Origin: Saccharopolyspora ipomoeae
Lineage (GTDB): Bacteria; Actinomycetota; Actinomycetes; Mycobacteriales; Pseudonocardiaceae
Assembly (NCBI RefSeq): GCF_029952525.1
Contig: NZ_JASAOF010000005.1
Coordinates: 186,001 to 250,000, forward strand
Length of the DNA: 64,000 nt
Direction: 5' to 3'
The position numbers and the translations under genes were made by a program. Position 1 is the stretch's first letter. The number at the start of each line of letters is the position of its first letter. The notes beneath the pieces were generated by a model. That model ran no database searches. It saw only the letters and a program-made list of their open reading frames with translations, and was not told the origin of the DNA. This document shows, in pieces, positions 48,412 through 57,060 of this stretch.

Positions 48412-49854
48412 ATGACGACGGAGTCGCCGACGTTCGCGGCGGTGGACCTGGGTGCCTCCAGCGGGCGGGTCGCCCTCGGACGGCTCGCCGCCGGGCGGCT
48501 GGAGACCCGCGAGGTGCACCGGTTCGCCAACGGCCCGGTCCCGCTGCCCGACGGGCTGCACTGGGACGCGGTCGGGCTGTTCCGGGAGGTGCTGGCCGGG
48601 CTGCGCCGGGCCGGTGAGCCGGTGTCGGTCGGGGTGGATTCCTGGGCGGTGGACTACGGGTTGATCGACGCCGCGGGGTCCCTGCTGGGCGAACCGTTCC
48701 ACTACCGGGATTCGCGCACCGACACCGTCGCGGAGTCCTTCTCGGACTCGTTCGGCGCTCCGGAGTTGTTCTCCCGCAACGGTTTGCAGTTCCTGCCGTT
48801 CAACACGGTCTTCCAGCTGGCCGCGTCGGAGGGCGCGGCGCTGGAAGCGGCGGAGACGCTGCTGCTGATCCCGGACCTGATCGGGTACTGGCTGACCGGG
48901 CAGGTGGGTGCGGAGCTGACCAACGCCTCCACCACCGGCCTGCTCGACGCCCGCAGCCACGAGTGGTCGCCGGAGCTGGCGCGTGCGGCGGGCATCGACC
49001 CGTCGCTGCTGCCCGCGCTGCGCAGGCCGGGTGACGTCGTGGGCGAGCTGCTGCCGCGGGTGGCCGCGGAGACCGGTCTGCCCGGCACGTCGGTGGTGGC
49101 GGTGGGGTCGCACGACACGGCCTCGGCGGTGGTCGGGGTGCCCGCGCGGACCCCGAACTTCGCCTACGTGTGCACCGGGACGTGGTCGCTGACGGGTCTG
49201 GAGCTGCCCGCTCCGGTGCTCACCGAACAGGCGCGTCGGGCGAACTTCACGAACGAGCTCGGCGTCGACGGCACGGTCCGCTTCCTGCGCAACATCATGG
49301 GCCTGTGGCTGCTCCAGGAGAGCCTCCGCACCTGGGGCTTGGCCTCGGACGATCTCCCGGGCCTGCTCGCCGAGGCGGCCGCCGCGGAACCGCTGCGGGC
49401 GGTCGTCGACGCCGAGGACACCCGGTTCCTGGCCCCCGGCGACATGCCGGCCCGCATCGCCCAGGCGTGTCGCGACACCGATCAGCCGGTGCCCGACACG
49501 CGAGGCGCGGTGGTCCGCTGCGTCCTGGAGAGCCTCGCCCTGGCCCACCGCCGAGCCATCCGCGAGGCGGCCGAGCTCTCGTGCCGAGACGTCGACGTCG
49601 TCCACCTCGTCGGAGGCGGAGCCCGCAACGAGCTGCTGTGCCAGCTCACCGCCGACGCCCTGGGCACCCCGGTCGTCGCGGGCCCGGTCGAAGCCACCGC
49701 CACCGGAAACCTCCTCGTCCAAGCCAGAACCGCCGGCCAGGTCGCCGATCTCGCCGAGCTCCGCGAGATCACCGCCCGCTCCCACGCCCTGACCCGCTAC
49801 GACCCCCGGAACCCGTCGGTCGCCTGGGACCAGGCCGAACGCCGGCTCAGGTGA
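48412..49854 (+). CDS. rhaB: Rhamnulokinase
   Basis: 480 residues, FGGY family. ATP and sugar motifs: AAVDLGASSGRVALG at the N-terminus, VGVDSWAVDYGLID, GSHDTASAVVGVP and VHLVGGGARNELLCQLTADALGTPVVAGPVEATATGN near the end. It phosphorylates L-rhamnulose for RhaD. GGAGGG ribosome site; ten bases separate it from rhaD, so the two are co-transcribed. It completes the catabolic set. Confidence 0.92.
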   Translation: MTTESPTFAAVDLGASSGRVALGRLAAGRLETREVHRFANGPVPLPDGLHWDAVGLFREVLAGLRRAGEPVSVGVDSWAVDYGLIDAAGSLLGEPFHYRDSRTDTVAESFSDSFGAPELFSRNGLQFLPFNTVFQLAASEGAALEAAETLLLIPDLIGYWLTGQVGAELTNASTTGLLDARSHEWSPELARAAGIDPSLLPALRRPGDVVGELLPRVAAETGLPGTSVVAVGSHDTASAVVGVPARTPNFAYVCTGTWSLTGLELPAPVLTEQARRANFTNELGVDGTVRFLRNIMGLWLLQESLRTWGLASDDLPGLLAEAAAAEPLRAVVDAEDTRFLAPGDMPARIAQACRDTDQPVPDTRGAVVRCVLESLALAHRRAIREAAELSCRDVDVVHLVGGGARNELLCQLTADALGTPVVAGPVEATATGNLLVQARTAGQVADLAELREITARSHALTRYDPRNPSVAWDQAERRLR

Positions 49855-50235
49855 CGAGCTCCCCAACGAGGGCGATCTTCGAGCTCCCCCGTGGCGGTTC
49901 CGGGCAGGGTGGCGCGCAACGCGATCCGGCGAGGAGGTTCTTGCGACCGGGCCGGGGTGCGGCGGACACGCCGACGACGACGCAGCCGGTGACACCTCCG
50001 GGTAGGCCGTGCCGTTGTGCAGGTAGCAGTGCCGGAACCCGGATTACGGCCGTTTTCGAGCACCGGAATACGGCCGTAATCCCGTGCCACCGGGGGTCCG
50101 GCCGGTCCGGCCGTTCCGGCGCTTCCTCCGGTGGGCGGGTCGGGTGGTGGGGGACTTTCGGCCGGTCCCGGAGGTCCGGGTGGGCGCGAAACTCGTCTTG
50201 TCCGAGTGCCGCGCGAACGCCAGGAGGCAGGGACC
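49855..50235. other. Gene-free stretch with an inverted repeat
   Basis: 381 bp after rhaB with no supported coding sequence. It contains a 13-bp perfect inverted repeat (see next entry) and, near the end, the ribosome site of the small gene at 50236. The rest is GC-rich and shows no promoter I can defend. Confidence 0.5.
50041..50082. repeat. 13-bp inverted repeat with self-complementary arms
   Basis: GGATTACGGCCGT at 50041-50053 pairs with 50070-50082 across a 16-base loop. Each arm contains ACGGCCGT, itself a palindrome, so the sequence can fold in several ways. It lies 187 bases past rhaB, too far to be a simple terminator of that gene. Confidence 0.55.
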
Positions 50236-50532
50236 ATGCGCATGCTCATCAGGATCAGGCCCGACCTGCGGACCGCCAACAGCGCGATCGCGGACGGTTC
50301 GATGCAGAAGGCGTTGCAACGGGCTCACGAGCAGCTCAAGCCCGAGGCCTCCTACTTCCTGCCGCAGGACGGCAAGCGGACTGCGCTGTTCATCTGCGAT
50401 CTGCAGGACGAGTCGCAGCTCGTGGGGATGCTCGACCAGTTCTTCACCCACCTCGAGGCGCAGGTGGACGTCTACCCGGTGATGACCTTCGACGACCTCC
50501 GCGCGGGGTTCGCCCAGCTCGACGATCGGTGA
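50236..50532 (+). CDS. Small conserved hypothetical protein (DUF3303-like)
   Basis: 98 residues: MRMLIRIRPDLRTANSAIADGSMQKALQRAHEQLKPEASYFLPQDGKRTALFICDLQDESQL... The alternating strands and the FICDL segment suggest a ferredoxin-like alpha-beta fold of the DUF3303/PII-like small domain type. No catalytic residue stands out. CAGGAGGCAG precedes the ATG. Function unknown. Confidence 0.7.
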   Translation: MRMLIRIRPDLRTANSAIADGSMQKALQRAHEQLKPEASYFLPQDGKRTALFICDLQDESQLVGMLDQFFTHLEAQVDVYPVMTFDDLRAGFAQLDDR

Positions 50533-50673
50533 CCGCGACCGTCCCGCGCCCCGCCGCACCGACGGGGCGCGGCGACGTGCGTAGCGGTCCGGAAAAACCC
50601 AGGTAAACCGGCCGGTGATGGCCGTCCCGGTGTGGCAGGGTCGGGGTTTCGGAGTCGACCTGGAGGGCGCGAG

Positions 50674-51117
50674 ATGGTGAGCAAGCAGGAGGCGGCTGCG
50701 GCGGTGCGGGCGGCCAAGGGGGCGCTCGGCATCAGCTGGGCGCAGCTGGCCGAGGCCGTCGGGCGGCCCGTCGCGTGGACCACGAGCGCGCTGCTCGGCC
50801 AGCAGCCCATGAGCGAGGCCGAGGCCGACGCGGCGGCGAACCTGCTGGACCTGGACGCGGAGGTGACCGCGGCGCTGCGCCTCCAACCCACCCGGGGTGC
50901 GCTCGACGACGTCGTGCCCACCGATCCGACGATCTACCGGTTCTACGAGATCGTGCAGGTCTACGGCCCGACGCTCAAGGAGCTCGTCCACGAGGAGTTC
51001 GGCGACGGCATCATGAGCGCCATCAACTTCCGCTTCGACGTCCAGCGGGTCCCCGACCCGGCAGGCGACCGGGTGGTGGTCACCCTCGACGGGAAGTTCC
51101 TGCCCTACCAGTGGTGA
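50674..51117 (+). CDS. cynS: Cyanate hydratase (cyanase)
   Basis: 147 residues, the length of CynS. The N-terminal helix-turn-helix-like bundle (about 1-75) is followed by the catalytic domain with Arg89, Glu92 and Ser115 in YRFYEIVQVYGP and GIMSAINF. These correspond to E. coli Arg96, Glu99 and Ser122 with a constant offset of seven. It converts cyanate and bicarbonate to ammonia and carbon dioxide. No transporter or carbonic anhydrase gene adjoins, so it acts as a lone detoxification gene. GGAGGG precedes the ATG. Confidence 0.95.
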   Translation: MVSKQEAAAAVRAAKGALGISWAQLAEAVGRPVAWTTSALLGQQPMSEAEADAAANLLDLDAEVTAALRLQPTRGALDDVVPTDPTIYRFYEIVQVYGPTLKELVHEEFGDGIMSAINFRFDVQRVPDPAGDRVVVTLDGKFLPYQW

Positions 51118-51322
51118 GCCCGTCTTCGACGTCGCGGGAGAGCGCGGTGCGCTCCGGTGCCCGAGAGGTCGCGGCCCAACACCGCTGGCGCGCGGCGAAG
51201 TTCGCGCAGGTCCACTTCGGTTGGCGCAAGAGTCCGTTCTGAGTCCGCCCGGCGTTCGCCAGTACGTCACCTGCGCTCCATAGCGTCGGATCTTCCCGAA
51301 ACCGACGCGAAAGAGGTGGACC

Positions 51323-52876
51323 GTGCACTCCCACCGCCCCAACCGACGCCAGGTCCTGCTGGCCGGATCCGCCGCTCTCGGCGCCGCCGCCCTGGGCACC
51401 TCCGGCCTGGCGAACGCCGCCGGTGCCGGCGCGAGCCGGATCCGCGAGCCGTTCCAGCTGGGCATCGCCTCCGGCGATCCGCTGCCGGACGGCGTGGTGC
51501 TGTGGACCCGATTAGCCCCCGAGCCGCTGTCCGAGGACGGGTTCGGCGGCATGCCCGACCAGATCGTCCCGGTGCAGTGGCAGGTGGCCGCCGACGAGCG
51601 GTTCAGCAAGATCGTCGCCGAGGGCACCGAGCAGGCCGAGCGCGCCTCCGCGCACTCGGTGCACGCCGAGGTCTCGGGCCTGCAGCCGGGCGCCGAGTAC
51701 TTCTACCGGTTCCGCGCCGGTGACGAGCTCAGCGCGGTCGGCCGCACCAAGACCGCCCCGGCGCCGGGCGCGAGCCTGGAGAAGTTCTCGTTCGCCTTCG
51801 CCAGCTGCCAGAACTACCCCGCCGGGCTCTACACCGCCTACCAGCACATGGCCGAGGAGGACCTGGACCTGGTTGCGTTCCTCGGCGACTACATCTACGA
51901 GAGCGGCGGCACCAGTGCGATCGGGCGCGCTCACGTGCCCGCGCACGAGATCATGAACCTGGCCGATTACCGCACCCGGCTCGGCCAGTACAAGACCGAC
52001 GAGCACCTGCAGGCCGCGCACGCCGCGTTCCCGTGGGCCGTGGTCTTCGACGACCACGAGGTGGAGAACAACTGGGCGGGCGACATCTCGCAGCCCGACA
52101 CCGAACCCGACCAGGACCCGGCGGTGTTCCGGGAGCGCCGCGCCCAGGCGTTCCAGGCCTACTACGAGCACATGCCGCTGCGCCGGGCCCAGCGCCCGGA
52201 CGGCCCGGACATCCGCATCCACCGCCGCCTGACCTTCGGCGACCTGGTGGACGTGCACCTGCTCGACACCCGCCAGTACCGGGACGACCAGGAGGTCCCG
52301 CCGGAGCAGGTCGACGACCCGGAACGCACCATCCTCGGCACCGAGCAGCGGAAGTGGTTGCTGGACAACCTCTCCGGCTCGACCGCTCGCTGGAACGTGC
52401 TGGCGCAGCAGGTGTTCTTCAGCCAGCGCGACTTCACCGAGGGCGACGAGGACTCCTTCAGCGACGACGCCTGGGACAACTACCCGGCCGAGCGCAACCG
52501 GATCCGGGACCAGCTGGCGAACGTCTCGAACCCCGTGGTCATCACCGGCGACGTGCACGCCAACTACGCGGCCGACATCAAGGCCGACTTCGAGGACCCG
52601 GGCTCGGCGACGGTCGGCGTGGAGCTGGTGGGCACCTCGATCTCCTCCGGTGGCAACGGTTCCGACCAGAACGCCGGTGACGCGGTGCAGCTGAAGGAGA
52701 ACCCGCACATCAAGTTCATCAACCGGCAGCGCGGCTACGTCCGCAACACCCTCACCCGCGACGCCTGGACCGCCGACTTCCGCGTCGTCGACCAGGTCAC
52801 CACCCCCGGCGCTGACATCTCCGACCGCGCCACCTTCACCATCCGCAACGGCGAGCCCGGTCTGATCGAGGGCTGA
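51323..52876 (+). CDS. phoD: Alkaline phosphatase D, Tat-secreted
   Basis: 517 residues from a GTG with AGAGGTGG. Twin-arginine signal (NRRQVLLAGSAALGAAALGTSGLANA). Metal-site motifs in order: FASCQNYPAG, FLGDYIYE, FDDHEVENNW, VLAQQVFFSQ and ITGDVHANY. It is a Ca/Fe phosphodiesterase-monoesterase exported folded to scavenge phosphate. I see no PHO box in the short gap upstream. Confidence 0.92.
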   Translation: MHSHRPNRRQVLLAGSAALGAAALGTSGLANAAGAGASRIREPFQLGIASGDPLPDGVVLWTRLAPEPLSEDGFGGMPDQIVPVQWQVAADERFSKIVAEGTEQAERASAHSVHAEVSGLQPGAEYFYRFRAGDELSAVGRTKTAPAPGASLEKFSFAFASCQNYPAGLYTAYQHMAEEDLDLVAFLGDYIYESGGTSAIGRAHVPAHEIMNLADYRTRLGQYKTDEHLQAAHAAFPWAVVFDDHEVENNWAGDISQPDTEPDQDPAVFRERRAQAFQAYYEHMPLRRAQRPDGPDIRIHRRLTFGDLVDVHLLDTRQYRDDQEVPPEQVDDPERTILGTEQRKWLLDNLSGSTARWNVLAQQVFFSQRDFTEGDEDSFSDDAWDNYPAERNRIRDQLANVSNPVVITGDVHANYAADIKADFEDPGSATVGVELVGTSISSGGNGSDQNAGDAVQLKENPHIKFINRQRGYVRNTLTRDAWTADFRVVDQVTTPGADISDRATFTIRNGEPGLIEG

Positions 52877-52883
52877 GCCCGGC

Positions 52884-52912
52884 GAAGGCGCCCCGGCACC
52901 CGGGGCGCCTTC
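52884..52912 (+). terminator. Hairpin terminator after phoD
   Basis: Perfect 13-bp stem GAAGGCGCCCCGG (52884-52896) and its complement (52900-52912) with the triloop CAC, eight bases past the phoD stop codon. Confidence 0.75.
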
Positions 52913-53073
52913 CGTCCCTCCACAGTGGATCAGGGAGGTGGCCGGTCCGAACGGTCGGCCAACAGGCGGTGAAGACCCGCTACCTGCGGACATCGTCGCG
53001 CTTCCGCGGGGCGGGGGCGGCGGGCCGTTGGGTACTGTGGTGCGGATTCAACGACGAGCTCGTAGGACGTGAG

Positions 53074-53562
53074 ATGACGAACGCGCGGCGGAAGCTGATC
53101 CTCATCCGGCACGCGAAGTCGGCGCACCCGGAGGGCGTGGAGGACTTCGATCGCCCGCTGGGCGAGCGGGGCCGGCGCGACGCCCCGGCGGTGGGTCGCT
53201 GGCTGCGGGAGAACGCCTACGCCATCGAGGCGGTGCGCTGCTCCCCCGCCCTGCGAACCCGGCAGACCTGGGAGCTGGTCGGCGCCCACATCCCGGCCGA
53301 ACCGCAGGTCAGCTACGACGATCGTCTCTACGGCGGCACCGCGCACCAGCTGCTGAGCATCGTCCGCGAGATGCCGGTGACCGCGATGACGACCGTGATC
53401 GTCGGCCACAACCCCGGCCTGGAGGACCTGGTTCACCTGCTGACCGGCGAGTCGGTCGAGCTCAAGACCTCGGCGGTGGCGCTGCTCAGCAGCGAGCGCG
53501 GCTGGGCCGACGCCGACGAGTCCTGGACCTGCGCGTCCACGTTCGCCAAGCCCCGCGGCTGA
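53074..53562 (+). CDS. SixA-like histidine phosphatase
   Basis: 162 residues. Phosphohistidine motif LIRHAKS (the RHG position is RHA, as in SixA) and the second His in VIVGHNPGLEDL. DFDRPLGERGRRDA is typical of SixA-type proteins. Probably a phosphatase for a small substrate or a histidine-phosphorylated protein. The ATG at 53074 is chosen for its distance from the first strand; the ribosome site is weak. Confidence 0.85.
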   Translation: MTNARRKLILIRHAKSAHPEGVEDFDRPLGERGRRDAPAVGRWLRENAYAIEAVRCSPALRTRQTWELVGAHIPAEPQVSYDDRLYGGTAHQLLSIVREMPVTAMTTVIVGHNPGLEDLVHLLTGESVELKTSAVALLSSERGWADADESWTCASTFAKPRG

Positions 53563-53687
53563 ACCCGTGTGAGCACCACCACCGCACCGATCCAGAACCC
53601 CGGGTGACCACGCGTTCGACCTCGGCCCGGACCAGCGCGCGAGGCAGGCGTCCGGACCTCCGGGAATCGGCGTTCTAGACTCCGCGC

Positions 53688-54491
53688 ATGGTCGACATGC
53701 CTGGTGAACCGTTCTTCCGCCCCGACGGGGACCTGCTGGTCCCGGCCCAGCACGCGAGCAGCCCGTGGTCGGACCAGATGATGCACGGCCGGTTGTTCGG
53801 CGGCCTGCTGGCGCGAGCCCTGGAGGTCGAGCACGGCGCGGAGGAGTTCCGGTTCGCGCGCCTGACCATCGACCTGTTCCGCAGCGCCACGCTCGACCCG
53901 GTCCGGGTCGAGACGCAGCGCGTCCGCGACGGCCGCCGCATCCGCGTCGCCGACGCCACCGTCTACCAGGGAGAGAAGGCCGTCGCCCGGGCCAGTTCGG
54001 TCCAGCTTCGCGCGGGCGAGCAGCCGGAGGGCGAGGTCCCCACCACGCAGCCGTGGTCGATGCCCGAGGTCACCGAGCTCGGCACGCCCCAATCCCCGCC
54101 CGGCAAGTGGGAGGCGCCGTTCGACATCTGGATGGTCGACGATTCCGGCGCCCTGACCGACTGGTCGCAGGCGGGCGCTCGCCGCGCGTGGCTGCGCGAC
54201 ACCCACGACCTGGTCAAGGGCGAGTCGATGAGCCCGTTCGTCCGCACGGCCACCGCCGCGGACTTCGCCAGCCCGCTGGCCAACATGCCCGAGGGCGGCG
54301 ACCTCGGCTTCATCAACGCCGACTACACCCTGACGCTGAGCCGCATGCCCGTCGCCCCGGAGATCGGCATGGAGGCCACCGGCCACCTCAGCGACACGGG
54401 CATCGCCACGGCCTCCACGACCTTCCACGACGTCCAGGGCCCCTTCGGCTACTGCAACGTCACCGCAGTCGCCACCGCACCGATGTCCTGA
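53688..54491 (+). CDS. Acyl-CoA thioesterase, double-hotdog (TesB-like)
   Basis: 267 residues. Two hotdog domains: GRLFGGLLARALEVEHGAEEFRFARLTIDLFRSATLDPVRVETQRVRDGRRIRVADATV and SPLANMPEGGDLGFINADYTLTLSRMPVAPEIGMEATGHLSDTGIATASTTFHDVQGPFG. The first resembles the FGG..AA..A helix region of TesB-type enzymes. It should hydrolyse acyl-CoA or a related thioester. ATG at 53688. Confidence 0.8.
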   Translation: MVDMPGEPFFRPDGDLLVPAQHASSPWSDQMMHGRLFGGLLARALEVEHGAEEFRFARLTIDLFRSATLDPVRVETQRVRDGRRIRVADATVYQGEKAVARASSVQLRAGEQPEGEVPTTQPWSMPEVTELGTPQSPPGKWEAPFDIWMVDDSGALTDWSQAGARRAWLRDTHDLVKGESMSPFVRTATAADFASPLANMPEGGDLGFINADYTLTLSRMPVAPEIGMEATGHLSDTGIATASTTFHDVQGPFGYCNVTAVATAPMS

Positions 54492-54504
54492 TTCGTGGGT
54501 GGGG

Positions 54505-54524
54505 GAAGTTTTCATGAAAACTTC
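54505..54524. repeat. Dispersed palindrome copy after the thioesterase gene
   Basis: 20-bp palindrome GAAGTTTTCATGAAAACTTC, preceded by four further Gs that lack C partners on the other side. It lies 13 bases past the thioesterase stop on the plus strand, where it could act as a terminator. Confidence 0.8.
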
Positions 54525-54605
54525 GAAGGTCCGCGAGGCTGTGAGCGAGTTCTGCCTTACCGGGGCGCGTCCTGATTGCGCAGCTTGGCAGCCCGCCCGC
54601 TGGTA

Positions 54606-54625
54606 CTGACCGGATCGTGAGTCGT
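54606..54625 (+). repeat. 20-bp direct repeat, left copy
   Basis: CTGACCGGATCGTGAGTCGT, identical to 55263-55282. The two copies bracket the isochorismatase gene; the right copy includes the start codon of the GlxA-type regulator (GTGAGTCGT). Confidence 0.75.
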
Positions 54626-54669
54626 CCTGACGTGATCGTGCCTTCTGGTTCGGTGGAGACCGGCCCAGG

Positions 54670-55266
54670 ATGGGCGGCGTGAACAGAGCGCTTCTCGTTG
54701 TTGATGTCCAGGAGTCCTTCCGTCAGCACCCGCTGTGGCGGGCCATCTCGAATCCCGGTATCGCCGAGTCGGTTTCGCGGCTCGTCGAGCACGCTCGGGC
54801 CGAGGGCGATCTCGTCGTGTGGTTGCTGCACGGCGAACCGGGCACGGGCGGGGTCTTCGACCCGGTGCACGGGCACGTGCGGCTGATGGGCGGGCTCGTC
54901 CCCGACGACGCCGAACCGACCGTCATCAAGACCTCGCACAACGCCTTCACCAGCACGAACCTGGATCAGACCCTCACCCGCCGGGGAGTCCGCGAGCTCA
55001 CCGTGTGCGGCATCCGGACCGAGCAGTGCTGCGAGACGACGACCCGCGTCGCCTCCGACCTCGGCTACGACGTCTCGTTCGTCACCGACGCGACGGCGAC
55101 GAACCCGGTGGGCCACCGGGACGCTCCCGCCGACCGGAGCGTCGAAGAGCTGCTGGCCGATCCGCGCACGCTGCACCCCGCGGAGATCATCGCGCGCACG
55201 GAGTACGCGCTGGCCGGGCGGTTCGCCTCGATCCGCACGATCACCGAGATGACCGGCGTAGGCTGA
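54670..55266 (+). CDS. Isochorismatase-family cysteine hydrolase
   Basis: 198 residues. Catalytic triad Asp12 (VDVQESF), Lys87 (IKTSHNAF) and Cys120 (GIRTEQC), the layout of the nicotinamidase/isochorismatase fold. It probably hydrolyses an amide or ureide. A GTG at 54679 is an alternative start. It ends seven bases before a GlxA-type regulator, a pairing often seen for amide-metabolising isochorismatases. The gene is bracketed by a 20-bp direct repeat. Confidence 0.85.
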   Translation: MGGVNRALLVVDVQESFRQHPLWRAISNPGIAESVSRLVEHARAEGDLVVWLLHGEPGTGGVFDPVHGHVRLMGGLVPDDAEPTVIKTSHNAFTSTNLDQTLTRRGVRELTVCGIRTEQCCETTTRVASDLGYDVSFVTDATATNPVGHRDAPADRSVEELLADPRTLHPAEIIARTEYALAGRFASIRTITEMTGVG

Positions 55267-55282
55267 CCGGATCGTGAGTCGT
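55263..55282 (+). repeat. 20-bp direct repeat, right copy
   Basis: Second copy of CTGACCGGATCGTGAGTCGT. It spans the stop region of the isochorismatase gene and the first three codons of the regulator gene. Confidence 0.75.
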
Positions 55283-56182
55283 GTCGTCTTCCTGCTGCTG
55301 CCCGGGCTGCACCTGCTGGACCTGGCCGGTCCGGCGCAGGTGTTCTCGACCGCTGCCGAATTCGGGCACGACTACGAGCTCCACTACGTCTGCCAGCACG
55401 ACGGGGTGGTCAGCGCGCAGGGACTTCCGCTGCGCGCTGACACCACCTGGCCCGAGCTGACGGCCGACGACCTGGTGCTGGTCCCGGGTTCTCGCGTCCC
55501 CGAGCCTCCCCGGTGGCCGCGCCTGCACGCCGCCACCGCGCACAAGCTGCGGGAGCACCACGCCGACGGTGGCGCGGTCGCGAGCGTGTGCTCGGGTGCC
55601 GACGTCCTCGGGCAGGCGCGACTCCTCGACGGCCGGCGCTGCACCACCCACCACGATCTGCAGGACGAGCTCGCGCGCCGCTACCCGGCCTCGACGGTCG
55701 TGCGCGACGTGCTGTTCGTCTCCGACGACCGGGTCGTGACCTCGGCCGGCATCGCGAGCGGCATCGACCTGGCCCTGAACCTGCTGGCCGATGCGCACGG
55801 CCCCGGCGAGGCCGCGCGGGTGGCCCGGGCGATGGTCGTCTACGCCCGCCGCAACGGCGACGACCAGCAGGCCAGCGCGATGCTGCGGCACCGGTCGCAC
55901 CTCGACGACGCCGTGCACCGGGCGCAGGACATCATCGACGCCCGCTTCACCGAGCCGCTGCCGCTGAGCGAGCTCGCCGCCGCCATCGGGGTCAGCGAGC
56001 GAACCCTCACCCGCTCGTTCACCCACGCCACGGGTCTGACCCCCCTGCGCTACCAGCAGATCCTCCGCCTGGAGCGGGCCGATCACCTGCTGGGTCGGGG
56101 CACCACCGCCGAATCCGCCGCGCGCGCCGTCGGATTCGCCGACGCGCGCATGCTGCGGCGGATCCGCGCGCGCGAGGCGTGA
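55274..56182 (+). CDS. GlxA-family AraC regulator (DJ-1/PfpI-like plus HTH)
   Basis: 302 residues from a GTG. N-terminal class I glutamine amidotransferase-like domain (VFLLLPGLHLLDLAGPAQVF...; AVASVCSGADVLGQARLL holds the Cys nucleophile position), and a C-terminal AraC helix-turn-helix pair (EPLPLSELAAAIGVSERTLTRSFTHATGLTPLRYQQILRLERADHLL). Known relatives regulate carnitine, arginine or urate-type metabolism. It likely controls the isochorismatase gene. Confidence 0.85.
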   Translation: MSRVVFLLLPGLHLLDLAGPAQVFSTAAEFGHDYELHYVCQHDGVVSAQGLPLRADTTWPELTADDLVLVPGSRVPEPPRWPRLHAATAHKLREHHADGGAVASVCSGADVLGQARLLDGRRCTTHHDLQDELARRYPASTVVRDVLFVSDDRVVTSAGIASGIDLALNLLADAHGPGEAARVARAMVVYARRNGDDQQASAMLRHRSHLDDAVHRAQDIIDARFTEPLPLSELAAAIGVSERTLTRSFTHATGLTPLRYQQILRLERADHLLGRGTTAESAARAVGFADARMLRRIRAREA

Positions 56183-56190
56183 TCGGGCTC

Positions 56191-56219
56191 TTGACTCTGG
56201 ACATACACAAAACCATTAT
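56191..56219 (+). promoter_or_regulatory. Promoter for the acetoacetate decarboxylase-like/GMC pair
   Basis: TTGACT at 56191-56196 and CATTAT at 56214-56219 with a 17-base spacer, in a noticeably AT-richer stretch just after the GlxA stop. It lies 70 bases before the GTG of the next gene. Confidence 0.6.
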
Positions 56220-56288
56220 CTGTATGACTGTCGCCTCGGTGATGGTGATCCGGAGACGTACCCGCGCGTAGGGAGAGGGCTGGTCAGC

Positions 56289-57011
56289 GTGCACGAGAAG
56301 CCCCTCCCGGAGTCCGTGCACGTGGTGCGTGGTGAGCAGGTGCGGATGCCGGTCGAGGTGCGCGCGGCGACCGGCATCACCGCTCAGTTCCTGCTGCCCG
56401 CCGGACCCGCGCGCGAGACCCTGGCCGCCGCCGGGCTGGAACCGGTGACGCCGCTGCCGGGACGGATTCCCGCGACGTTGGGCTTCATGCACTACCTCGA
56501 CGGCGACCTGGGCGTCTACCACGAGTTCCTGGTGGCGCTGATGTGCAGGCAGCCGGGCGTGCGCGGTTCGACCGGGGTCTTCATCCACTGGCTGCCGGTC
56601 GACGAGCTGTTCACCTGCGAGGCCGGTCAGACCATCTGGGGCTTCCCCAAGGAGATCGCCGCCATCGACGTCACCACCCGCGACCGGCGCACCCGCTGCG
56701 AGGTGCGGCTGAACGACCGCGCGGTCGTCGCGATGGAGTTCGCGCGCGGCGTCCCGGCACCCTCGGCGATGGGCGCGATGACCCTCGACGCCTACACCCA
56801 CCGCGACGGCGCGCTGCGGCGAACCCCGTGGACGATGCGCGCCGGCGGCACCCGGATGCGCCCCGGCGGGGCGCGGATCGAGCTCGGCGACCACCCGATC
56901 AGCGACGATCTGCGGCGACTCGGACTTCCCCGAAAAGCCCTGTTCACCAACCACATCGGCGAGCTGACGATGCGGTTCGACGACGCAACACCCATTTCCA
57001 GCCGGTCGTGA
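56289..57011 (+). CDS. Acetoacetate decarboxylase-family protein
   Basis: 240 residues from a GTG. The TIWGFPKEIAAID segment carries the Schiff-base lysine of the family, and an acidic/hydrophobic pocket residue is in FGYLDG-type regions (GFMHYLDGDLGVYHEF). The family includes true acetoacetate decarboxylases and aldolase-dehydratases acting on beta-keto acids; this sequence does not settle which. It is 49 bases upstream of a GMC oxidoreductase with which it shares a promoter. Confidence 0.8.
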   Translation: MHEKPLPESVHVVRGEQVRMPVEVRAATGITAQFLLPAGPARETLAAAGLEPVTPLPGRIPATLGFMHYLDGDLGVYHEFLVALMCRQPGVRGSTGVFIHWLPVDELFTCEAGQTIWGFPKEIAAIDVTTRDRRTRCEVRLNDRAVVAMEFARGVPAPSAMGAMTLDAYTHRDGALRRTPWTMRAGGTRMRPGGARIELGDHPISDDLRRLGLPRKALFTNHIGELTMRFDDATPISSRS

Positions 57012-57060
57012 TCACGCGCACCGGAGCAGTCAACGGCGACCACTGGAGAAGTTGAGCACA

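Noticed and set aside
51080-51334. Small minus-strand reading frame between cynS and phoD
   Set aside because: No ribosome site, no motif and overlap with the cynS 3' end and phoD leader; probably a shadow in high-GC DNA.
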